Assembly: GCA_963800395.1 (NCBI GenBank)
Contig: CAWDBD010000014.1
Location: forward strand, 124,001-188,000
From: DASSBG01 sp963800395
GTDB taxonomy: Bacteria; Pseudomonadota; Gammaproteobacteria; Xanthomonadales; Rhodanobacteraceae
Length of the DNA: 64,000 nucleotides
Reading direction: 5' to 3'
The notes under the pieces were generated by a model. That model made no database searches. It saw only the letters and a program-made list of their open reading frames with translations, and had not been told where the DNA came from. Positions 18,723-25,412 of this stretch are shown here, one piece after another. Every line of letters begins with the position of its first letter. Position 1 is the stretch's first letter. The position numbers and the translations under genes are program-made.

Positions 18723-18735
18723 GCTTTGCTCTCCT

Positions 18736-20028
18736 TCAGAGCCTGCCGTCCACCGCTGCGCGCGGCAGGATCTGCTTGACGTCGAACAACACCGAGTCGG
18801 GCTTGCCCAGAGCGCGCAGGCCGGCGGCACCTATTTCGGCAAACTGGTGGTGGGCTACCGCCAGGATCACGGCATCATAGGTGCCGGCCTCGGGTGTATC
18901 GGTCAGGTCGAGGCCGTATTCATGCTGTGCTTGCCTGGCGCTGACCCAGGGGTCGTGCACGTCCACATGAACATGATAGCCACGCAAGGCCGTGATCACA
19001 TCCACCACGCGCGTGTTGCGCAGATCGGGGCAGTTCTCCTTGAAAGTCAGGCCCATCACCAGGACCCGCGCATCGGCCACGTGGATACGGCGCTTGATCA
19101 TCAGCTTGATGACCCGCTCGGCCACGTGCGCGCCCATGGCGTCATTGATGCGCCGGCCCGCCAGAATCACTTCCGGGTGGTGACCGATCTGCTGGGCCTT
19201 GTAGGTCAGGTAGTACGGGTCGACACCGATGCAGTGACCACCGACCAGGCCGGGGCGAAAGGGCAGGAAGTTCCACTTGGTTCCGGCTGCTTCCAGCACC
19301 TCGAGGGTGTCGATGCCCAGTTTTTCGAAGATCAGCGACAGTTCATTGACGAGCGCAATATTGAGATCGCGCTGGGTGTTCTCGATCACTTTCGCGGCTT
19401 CGGCCACGCGAATGCTCGAGGCCTTGTGGGTGCCGGCCGTGATCACGCGGCGGTACAGGGCGTCGACAAAGTCGGCGACTTCGGGGGTGGAGCCCGAGGT
19501 GACCTTGAGTATCGATTCCAGGCGATGCTGCTTGTCGCCGGGATTAATGCGTTCGGGGCTGTAGCCAGCGTAGAAGTCGTGGTTGAAGCGCAGCCCGGAG
19601 GCCTGCTCGATGATCGGCACGCATACTTCCTCGGTAGCGCCGGGATAAACCGTGGACTCGAAAATCACCACGTCACCGCGGCCGATGGCGGCACCGACCG
19701 TGCGGCTGGCCGAGCGCAGCGGTTCCAGGTCCGGTTGCCGGGCCGAATCGATCGGTGTGGGCACGGTGACGATGAACACGTTGCAACGGGCCAGATCAGC
19801 GGGGTCCGAGCTGAACTCCAGTTGCGCAACGGCCCGCAGTTCCTCGGTAGTCATTTCCAGCGTATGGTCCCGGTGCTGGCGCAACTCGCCGATGCGTTCG
19901 GCGTTGATATCGAAGCCCAGGGTGGGCAGTACGCGACCGAGGCCGGCGGCCAGCGGCAGACCGACATAACCCAGGCCGACCACGGCAGGGCGAATGTCAT
20001 CGGGAAGTGCGGCGGGTTTCTCGGTCAT
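18736..20028 (-). CDS. UDP-N-acetylhexosamine 6-dehydrogenase (TviB/WbpO-like)
   Basis: This is an NAD-dependent nucleotide-sugar dehydrogenase of 430 residues that makes a UDP-HexNAc uronic acid. VVGLGYVGLPLAAGLG binds NAD, FYAGYSPERINPGDKQH and GLVGGHCIGVDPYYLTYKAQ (with the catalytic Cys) mark the TviB/VipA subgroup, and HPEVILAGRRINDAMG is also typical. ATG 20028 is preferred because CAGGGAAC lies upstream, whereas ATG 20052 has no ribosome site. It is the first gene of the minus-strand EPS operon and diverges from thrS. Confidence 0.88.
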   Translation of the reverse strand: MTEKPAALPDDIRPAVVGLGYVGLPLAAGLGRVLPTLGFDINAERIGELRQHRDHTLEMTTEELRAVAQLEFSSDPADLARCNVFIVTVPTPIDSARQPDLEPLRSASRTVGAAIGRGDVVIFESTVYPGATEEVCVPIIEQASGLRFNHDFYAGYSPERINPGDKQHRLESILKVTSGSTPEVADFVDALYRRVITAGTHKASSIRVAEAAKVIENTQRDLNIALVNELSLIFEKLGIDTLEVLEAAGTKWNFLPFRPGLVGGHCIGVDPYYLTYKAQQIGHHPEVILAGRRINDAMGAHVAERVIKLMIKRRIHVADARVLVMGLTFKENCPDLRNTRVVDVITALRGYHVHVDVHDPWVSARQAQHEYGLDLTDTPEAGTYDAVILAVAHHQFAEIGAAGLRALGKPDSVLFDVKQILPRAAVDGRL

Positions 20029-20157
20029 GGGTGTTCCCTGATCCCGGGTCATGAATGGCGCGAAGTGTAGCAGGCTGCAATTGTGCGGCTTTCCGGCTAT
20101 GATTCAAATTAGTTAACAGATTCGGGCCCGAGGCCCGGCAGACCTGGCAGGTGCGAC

Positions 20158-20184
20158 ATGGCGACTACCACGATCCAATTCTGA
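20158..20184 (+). CDS. Leader peptide of thrS attenuator (MATTTIQF)
   Basis: A 9-codon reading frame (ATG GCG ACT ACC ACG ATC CAA TTC TGA) precedes thrS, with AGG seven bases upstream of the ATG. It has three consecutive, different Thr codons, and a Phe codon just before the stop. Such a run next to a threonyl-tRNA synthetase gene, followed at once by mutually exclusive hairpins, is the signature of a ribosome-dependent transcription attenuator. When charged tRNA-Thr is scarce the ribosome would stall on the Thr codons. Expression is not shown, and the reading is inference from sequence layout. Confidence 0.7.
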   Translation: MATTTIQF

Positions 20185-20190
20185 TCCATA

Positions 20191-20235
20191 CGCGCTGTTC
20201 GTGATGACACGGGACGCGCGGCGTCCTTTTTTTTT
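20191..20235 (+). promoter_or_regulatory. thrS: thrS attenuator: antiterminator/terminator
   Basis: The terminator stem is GGACGC (20212-20217) with GCGTCC (20221-20226), loop GCG, followed by nine T (20227-20235). CGCGC at 20191-20195 can instead pair with GCGCG at 20216-20220, which uses two bases of the terminator stem, so the two folds exclude each other. A ribosome at the leader stop (20182-20184) would cover 20191-20195 and allow termination. One stalled at the Thr codons (20164-20172) would leave it free and allow read-through into thrS. Confidence 0.72.
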
Positions 20236-20261
20236 GCTCAAAAAACAGAATCGGCTTGATC

Positions 20262-22163
20262 ATGATCCAGATTACTCTTCCTGACGGCAGTCACAAATCC
20301 TTTGAATCTGCTCCCAGCGTCGCCGAGGTTGCTGCCTCGATCGGCAGCGGGCTGGCACGCGCAACCCTGGCCGGCAAGGTCGATGATCAACTGGTGGATG
20401 CCAGTCATGTCATAGATCACGACGCGCGGCTGGAAATCATCACCGAAAAGAGTCCCGAGGCGCTGGACGTGATTCGTCATTCCACCGCGCACCTCCTGGC
20501 GCAGGCTACCCAGCGCCTGTTTCCGGAGACCCAGGTGACCATCGGGCCGGTGATCGACAACGGCTTCTACTACGATTTCGCCCGCAGCGAGCCCTTCACT
20601 CCCGAGGATCTGGATGCCATCGAAGCGGAGATGCGCAAGATCGCCGCCGAGAAGCTGCCGCTGGAGCGCTCGGAAATGGGTCGCGACGAGGCGGTGCAGT
20701 TCTTCCGCGACAAGGGCGAGGAGTACAAGGCCGAAATCATTCTCGACATCCCCGAGGACCAGACCCTGTCCCTGTACAAGCAGGGCGAGTTCATCGACCT
20801 GTGTCGCGGCCCGCATGTGCCCGACACCGGGCGCCTGAAGTCCTTCAAGCTGATGAAGGTGGCCGGGGCCTACTGGCGTGGCGATTCGGACAACGAGATG
20901 CTGCAACGGGTCTATGGCACGGCTTGGCTCAATGACAAGGATCTGAAGGCCTGGCTGCACCAGCTCGAGGAAGCCGAGAAGCGCGATCATCGCAAGATCG
21001 GCAAGCAGCTCGATCTGTTTCACCAGCAGGAAGAAGGTCCGGGCATGGTGTTCTGGCACCCGAAGGGCTGGGCCATCTGGCAGCAGGTGGAGGCCTACAT
21101 GCGCCAGGTGTACATCGAATCGGGCTACCAGGAAGTGCGGTGCCCGCAGATTCTGGATGTGTCGCTGTGGAAGAAATCCGGTCACTGGGACAACTACCAG
21201 GACAACATGTTCTTCACCCATTCGGAGAAGCGCGACTACGCGCTCAAGCCCATGAACTGCCCGGGGCATGTCGAGTTGTTCAAGACCGGCCTGCACAGCT
21301 ATCGCGACCTGCCCATCCGCTACGGCGAGTTCGGCGGCTGCCATCGCAATGAGCCGTCAGGCGCATTGCATGGATTGATGCGGGTTCGCGCATTCACGCA
21401 GGATGATGGTCACGTATTCTGCACCCCCGAACAGGTCGAGTCTGAAGTCACCGAGTTCCACCGTCAGGCCATGCAGGTCTATCGTGACTTCGGTTTCGAG
21501 AACGTTGATCTGAAGATTGCCCTGCGCCCCGAGGACCGTATCGGCTCGGATGACATCTGGGACCGTTCCGAGGACGCCCTGCGCGCGGCGCTGCGGGCTG
21601 CGGGGGTGGACTGGGGCGAGCTTCCCGGCGAAGGCGCTTTCTACGGCCCCAAGATCGAATATCACATGCGCGATTCCATCGGCCGGGCCTGGCAGGTCGG
21701 GACCATGCAAGTGGACTTTTCCATGCCCGAGCGCCTGGGAGCCGAATACGTCGACGAGCACAGCAATCGCCAGCACCCGGTGATGCTGCATCGCGCCATC
21801 GTCGGTTCCATGGAGCGCTTCATCGGCATCCTCATCGAGCACCATGCAGGCAATCTGCCGCTGTGGCTGGCTCCGCAGCAGGCGGTGGTGCTGAATATCA
21901 CCGATGCCCAGGCCGATTACGCCAGCGAGGTGGCGCAAAGGCTGAAACGGCGCGGCTTCAGGGTCGAGGCCGATTTGCGCAATGAAAAGGTCGGATATAA
22001 AATCCGCGAGCATACGTTAGGCAAGCTGCCTTACCTTCTGGTGGTCGGTGACCGCGAGAAGGAAGCTGGCAGCGTTGCGGTACGTACCCGTGCCGGTGAG
22101 GATCTTGGCAGCATGCCTCTCGAGAACTTCATGGCACGTATCGAGGCCGAAGCGCGTCCATGA
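20262..22163 (+). CDS. thrS: Threonyl-tRNA synthetase
   Basis: This class II synthetase charges tRNA-Thr in the cytoplasm. Its 633 residues contain an N-terminal TGS domain (MIQITLPDGS), the editing/second additional domain (HSTAHLLAQATQRLFP has the HxxxH zinc-like motif), the catalytic core with MNCPGHVELFK and YGEFGGCHRNEPSG, and a C-terminal anticodon-binding domain (PLWLAPQQAVVLNITDAQ). ATG 20262 gives the standard N-terminus; the ribosome site is weak. It heads the thrS-infC-rpmI-rplT-pheST-ihfA operon and lies just after the attenuator. Confidence 0.97.
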   Translation: MIQITLPDGSHKSFESAPSVAEVAASIGSGLARATLAGKVDDQLVDASHVIDHDARLEIITEKSPEALDVIRHSTAHLLAQATQRLFPETQVTIGPVIDNGFYYDFARSEPFTPEDLDAIEAEMRKIAAEKLPLERSEMGRDEAVQFFRDKGEEYKAEIILDIPEDQTLSLYKQGEFIDLCRGPHVPDTGRLKSFKLMKVAGAYWRGDSDNEMLQRVYGTAWLNDKDLKAWLHQLEEAEKRDHRKIGKQLDLFHQQEEGPGMVFWHPKGWAIWQQVEAYMRQVYIESGYQEVRCPQILDVSLWKKSGHWDNYQDNMFFTHSEKRDYALKPMNCPGHVELFKTGLHSYRDLPIRYGEFGGCHRNEPSGALHGLMRVRAFTQDDGHVFCTPEQVESEVTEFHRQAMQVYRDFGFENVDLKIALRPEDRIGSDDIWDRSEDALRAALRAAGVDWGELPGEGAFYGPKIEYHMRDSIGRAWQVGTMQVDFSMPERLGAEYVDEHSNRQHPVMLHRAIVGSMERFIGILIEHHAGNLPLWLAPQQAVVLNITDAQADYASEVAQRLKRRGFRVEADLRNEKVGYKIREHTLGKLPYLLVVGDREKEAGSVAVRTRAGEDLGSMPLENFMARIEAEARP

Positions 22164-22211
22164 ACGGAACGCCGCACGGTCGTTTTCTGTCACTTTCCGG
22201 AGGATCGTAAT

Positions 22212-22742
22212 ATCGCCAACACTGACAACAAGACCCGCCACCGCCGTAATCACGAGATTCGCGTGCCGCAAGTACGCGTCATCGATGCCGAAGGAGAACA
22301 GGTTGGCGTCGTAGAGCGTGATGAAGCGCTCAAGATGGCGGAGGAAGCCGGTCTCGACCTGGTCGAAATTCAGCCCAACGGTGATCCACCGGTGTGCCGC
22401 ATCATGGATTTCGGCAAGTTCAAGTTCGAAGCGCAGAAGAAGGCCCAGGCCGCGCGCAAGAAGCAGAAGCAGGTCGAAATCAAGGAGGTCAAGTTTCGTC
22501 CGACCACCGATGTTGGCGACTACGAGATCAAGATGCGCAACCTGCGCCGCTTCCTCGATGATGGCGACAAGGTCAAGGTCACCATCCGCTTCCGTGGCCG
22601 CGAAATGGCGCATCAGGACATTGGCCGCGATCTGGCCAAGCGCATCGAGCAGGATATTGGCGAGGAAGGCCAGGTGGAGCAGTATCCGCGCCAGGAAGGC
22701 CGTCTGCTGACCATGATGATCGGGCCTCCCAAGAAGGGTTGA
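22212..22742 (+). CDS. infC: Translation initiation factor IF-3, AUC start
   Basis: IF-3 checks the start codon and keeps 30S and 50S subunits apart. The first in-frame ATG/GTG/TTG would be GTG 22263, which removes the conserved N-terminus (HRRNHEIRVPQVRVIDAEGE). A strong GGAGG (22199-22203) stands eight bases before ATC 22212 in the right frame, and starting there gives 176 residues, the normal length. A rare AUU-class start is the known device by which IF-3 represses its own translation in E. coli, and AUC would serve the same way. C-terminal motifs KFRPTTDVGDYEIKMRN are typical. Confidence 0.93.
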   Translation: MANTDNKTRHRRNHEIRVPQVRVIDAEGEQVGVVERDEALKMAEEAGLDLVEIQPNGDPPVCRIMDFGKFKFEAQKKAQAARKKQKQVEIKEVKFRPTTDVGDYEIKMRNLRRFLDDGDKVKVTIRFRGREMAHQDIGRDLAKRIEQDIGEEGQVEQYPRQEGRLLTMMIGPPKKG

Positions 22743-23191
22743 GCCGGAACGGACTGCCGCCGGCAGTTCGCAACCGACGAATCACCCGCCGCAGATGGCG
22801 GGGCCATGCAGGCCCTGCCACGGGTCGCGGCTTGTCAGTGCTTGCACCGGCGGGACTCGGGGTGTCGGGACTCGGGACTCGGGACTCGGGGTTGGGGAGC
22901 AGGGTGCTGCTGAGCGTAGCGAAGCGCATCGCAGCGATACGCCCCGGGTTTGCACCCACTTGCGTTCAGGCGCACCCTCGGGCGGTGCAGAGCGCGCCAG
23001 ACAACGGGCCCTGCCCCGAACCGGCATGCTTGCCTCGATTGCCGTTCCCCTATTCCCCCTCCCCGAATTTTAGGCTACAATTGCCGGTTCAGCCCGCTGG
23101 ATGGGCTGCATTAGCCGATCCCGGCAGGAAGGAAAGCGCAGCCATGCTGCCGCCCGGATCAGTTCAAAAACAAGACGACTGGAGCACCACC
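22743..23191 (+). other. infC-rpmI intergenic region
   Basis: This 449-bp gap has no gene. It holds a GCCGCCGGC hairpin after infC, the heptamer array at 22851-22891, a candidate -10 (TACAAT, 23076-23081) without a good -35, and a small hairpin CAGCCC/GGGCTG (23090-23108) in the rpmI leader. Long rpmI leaders in Gammaproteobacteria can carry L20-repressor structures, but I cannot identify one with certainty. Confidence 0.5.
22851..22891. repeat. CGGGACT heptamer repeat
   Basis: Four copies of CGGGACT lie within 41 bp, three of them in direct succession and one separated by GGGGTGT. The same unit recurs at 52927, 53067 (inverted), 59141 and 59205 (inverted). Here no clear inverted partner follows, although 23048-23068 is C-rich. 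Confidence 0.85.
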
Positions 23192-23389
23192 ATGCCCAAG
23201 ATGAAGACCAAGCGGGGCGCAGCCAAGCGCTTCCGCAAGACCGCGACCGGCAAATTCAAGGCCGGCCATGCATTCCGTTCGCACATCCTCACCAAGATGT
23301 CGACCAAGCGCAAGCGTGCCTTGCGTGCCACCAATCACGTAGCAGGCGTCGACCACAAGTCCGTGGCGCGCATGCTGCCTTACGTCTGA
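23192..23389 (+). CDS. rpmI: Large ribosomal subunit protein bL35
   Basis: This 65-residue basic ribosomal protein of the 50S subunit has MPKMKTKRGAAKRFRKTATG and RSHILTKMSTKRKRALR, the conserved L35 sequence. ATG 23192 has GGAG eight bases upstream. It precedes rplT by 15 bp, the standard order, and is probably translationally coupled to it. Confidence 0.96.
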   Translation: MPKMKTKRGAAKRFRKTATGKFKAGHAFRSHILTKMSTKRKRALRATNHVAGVDHKSVARMLPYV

Positions 23390-23404
23390 TCCGGAGCATC
23401 CATC

Positions 23405-24202
23405 ATGGCACGAGTAAAGCGTGGTGTGACTGCCCGTCGGCGTCACAAGAAAGTTCTTTCCAGGGCCAAGGGCTACTACGGCGCGCGCAGTCGCGTCTAT
23501 CGCGTAGCCAAGCAGTCGGTCATCAAGGCCGGCCAGTATGCCTACATCGGCCGCAAGCAGAAGAAGCGCCAGTTCCGCTCGCTGTGGATTACGCGCATCA
23601 ATGCGGCGGCGCGCATGTTCGAGCTGAGCTACAGCCGCCTCATCAACGGTCTCAACAAGGCTGGTATCGAGGTTGATCGCAAAGTGCTGGCTGACCTGGC
23701 CGTGCACGACATCAGGGCTTTTGGCGCCGTGGCTGATCAGGCCCGTGCCGCCCTGGGCATGAAGGAAAGCGACAAGTCCAATATTGTTCAGCCGCAGGTG
23801 GAAACGGCAGCAAAGCCGAAGCCCAGGTCCAAGCCGGCCACCAAGCCTGCGACAAAGACCAAGGCCAAAGCCAAGGCCGAGCCCAAGGCCGCAGCCGCCA
23901 AGCCGGCCGCCAAGAAAGCCCCTGCCAAGGCCAAGAGCAAGGCCAAGGGCGACGATCTGACCAGGATCGAGGGTATCGGTCCCAAGATTGCCGAGCTCCT
24001 GCACGGCGCGGACATCAACACCTTCGCCGAACTGGCTGCGACCGACGCCGACAAGCTGAAGGAAGTCCTGCATGATGCCGGCAGCCGTTTTGCCGCGCAC
24101 GACCCGACCACCTGGCCGCAGCAGGCCAAGCTGGCAGCCGACGGCGACTTCGATGGCCTCAACGAGCTGCAGGATCACCTCAAGGGCGGTCGCCCGGCCT
24201 GA
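23405..24202 (+). CDS. rplT: Large ribosomal subunit protein bL20 fused to helix-hairpin-helix domain
   Basis: Residues 1-118 are a full L20 (MARVKRGVTARRRHKKVLS, KGYYGARSRVYRVAKQSV, FRSLWITRINAAAR), the early 23S-binding assembly protein. Normal L20 ends there at about 118. Here the frame continues through a Lys/Ala/Pro-rich linker (about 130-180) to a domain at 182-260 with LTRIEGIGPKIAELLHGADI and FAAHDPTTWPQQAKLA, a helix-hairpin-helix module of the kind found as an appendage on some L21 proteins. The product is 265 residues. No stop or frameshift separates the parts, so this looks like a real fusion. The added domain may contact RNA or DNA. Confidence 0.93.
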   Translation: MARVKRGVTARRRHKKVLSRAKGYYGARSRVYRVAKQSVIKAGQYAYIGRKQKKRQFRSLWITRINAAARMFELSYSRLINGLNKAGIEVDRKVLADLAVHDIRAFGAVADQARAALGMKESDKSNIVQPQVETAAKPKPRSKPATKPATKTKAKAKAEPKAAAAKPAAKKAPAKAKSKAKGDDLTRIEGIGPKIAELLHGADINTFAELAATDADKLKEVLHDAGSRFAAHDPTTWPQQAKLAADGDFDGLNELQDHLKGGRPA

Positions 24203-24246
24203 CATTGACACGCGCCGACTAGTGCGGTGAAGTCATGTTTCCCAAG

Positions 24247-24281
24247 CGGGGAAGGGCGCGAGTCCTTCCCCGTTTTCGTTT
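24247..24281 (+). terminator. Hairpin with T-tract between rplT and pheS
   Basis: A 9-bp stem CGGGGAAGG/CCTTCCCCG (24247-24255 with 24264-24272) is followed by TTTTCGTTTC. It should end or attenuate transcription between rplT and pheS. No Phe-rich leader peptide of the E. coli pheM type precedes it, so plain partial termination is the simplest reading. Confidence 0.7.
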
Positions 24282-24300
24282 CTGCCTGGATACCTGACAG

Positions 24301-25296
24301 ATGAGCGACATTGATGCGTTGACCCAATCAGCACTGGCCGATGTCGGGGCAGCCGACAGCGTGGACGCGCTGGAGCAGTTGCGGGTAGCGCTGCTGGGCA
24401 AGTCCGGCAGCATTACCGGTCAGCTCAAGCAGCTTGGCAAGCTGGCGCCGGAAGAGCGAAAGGCTGTCGGAGCCTTGCTCAACCAGGCGAAGCGGCAGGT
24501 TGCCGATGCGCTGGCCGAGCGGCGCGAAGTGCTGGAGCAGCAGGCGCTGCATGCGCGCCTGGCCAGCGAGCGTGTTGATATCACCTTGCCGGGGCGCGAT
24601 GCCGAGCGCGGCAGCGAGCATCCGGTCATGCATACCATGGAGCGTATCGCGTCGATATTCGAGCGGCTCGGCTATCAGCGCGCCGAGGGCCCGGAAATCG
24701 AGGACGACTGGCACAATTTCGAGGCGCTCAATTTCCCGCCGCACCATCCGGCGCGCGCCATGCATGACACCTTCTACTTTGCCGACGGGCGTCTTCTTCG
24801 GACGCACACCTCCCCGGTGCAGATCCGTCACATGAAGGGTCGTCAGCCGCCGTTGCGCATCATTGCGCCCGGCAAGGTGTATCGCAGCGACTCCGATCAG
24901 ACGCATTCGCCCATGTTCCACCAGATCGAGGGCCTGCTGGTCGACGAGACATCGAGTTTCGCCGATCTCAAGGGTACGCTCGCCACCTTCGTGAATGCCT
25001 TCTTCGAGCGCGATATCGCGATGCGATTCCGGCCAAGCTATTTTCCATTTACCGAACCGTCGGCCGAGGTGGACATTGCCTGGCCGCGCGCTGATGGCAG
25101 CGACCGCTGGATGGAAGTGCTCGGCTGCGGCATGGTGCACCCCAATGTGCTGGCCAATTGTGATATCGACCCGGAACGCTACACCGGCTTCGCTTTCGGC
25201 ATTGGTGTCGACCGCTTCGCCATGCTGCGCTATGGCGTGGAAGACTTGCGTGCCTTTTTCGACAACGATCTGCGGTTCCTCAGGCAGTTCGCGTAA
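24301..25296 (+). CDS. pheS: Phenylalanyl-tRNA synthetase alpha subunit
   Basis: This catalytic subunit of the alpha2-beta2 PheRS activates Phe and charges tRNA-Phe. Its 331 residues have an N-terminal coiled-coil arm that binds tRNA (about 1-85), then class II motifs: EDDWHNFEALNFPPHHPARA (motif 1/2 region), HTSPVQIRHM, and motif 3 GIGVDRFAMLRYGVEDLR. The length is normal for Gammaproteobacteria. pheT follows after 116 bp. Confidence 0.97.
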   Translation: MSDIDALTQSALADVGAADSVDALEQLRVALLGKSGSITGQLKQLGKLAPEERKAVGALLNQAKRQVADALAERREVLEQQALHARLASERVDITLPGRDAERGSEHPVMHTMERIASIFERLGYQRAEGPEIEDDWHNFEALNFPPHHPARAMHDTFYFADGRLLRTHTSPVQIRHMKGRQPPLRIIAPGKVYRSDSDQTHSPMFHQIEGLLVDETSSFADLKGTLATFVNAFFERDIAMRFRPSYFPFTEPSAEVDIAWPRADGSDRWMEVLGCGMVHPNVLANCDIDPERYTGFAFGIGVDRFAMLRYGVEDLRAFFDNDLRFLRQFA

Positions 25297-25412
25297 GTGC
25301 TTGCAAGACTCGAGATCAAGGCTCCCTGCCGCTTCGCTGCGTCAGCGGGAAATCCATATTCACCCGAGCCCTTTCCCTGGAGGGGAGGGCCTGAAAGAGC
25401 CCCGGAACGACC

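Noticed and set aside
20081..20109. Promoter for thrS (TTGTGC, 17 bp, TCAAAT)
   Set aside because: Only four matches in the -10; a TATGAT at 20098 has no -35. Not strong enough to list.
20238..21344. 368-residue minus-strand frame
   Set aside because: Antisense of thrS; no family features of its own.
22851..22891. CRISPR-like short repeats
   Set aside because: The units are 7 bp in direct tandem without unique spacers, and no cas gene is in the window.
24235..24297. Possible pheST leader peptide (MFPKRGRARVLPRFRFCLDT)
   Set aside because: It runs through the hairpin and T-tract, and its Phe codons lie after the stem, so stalling could not control that hairpin.
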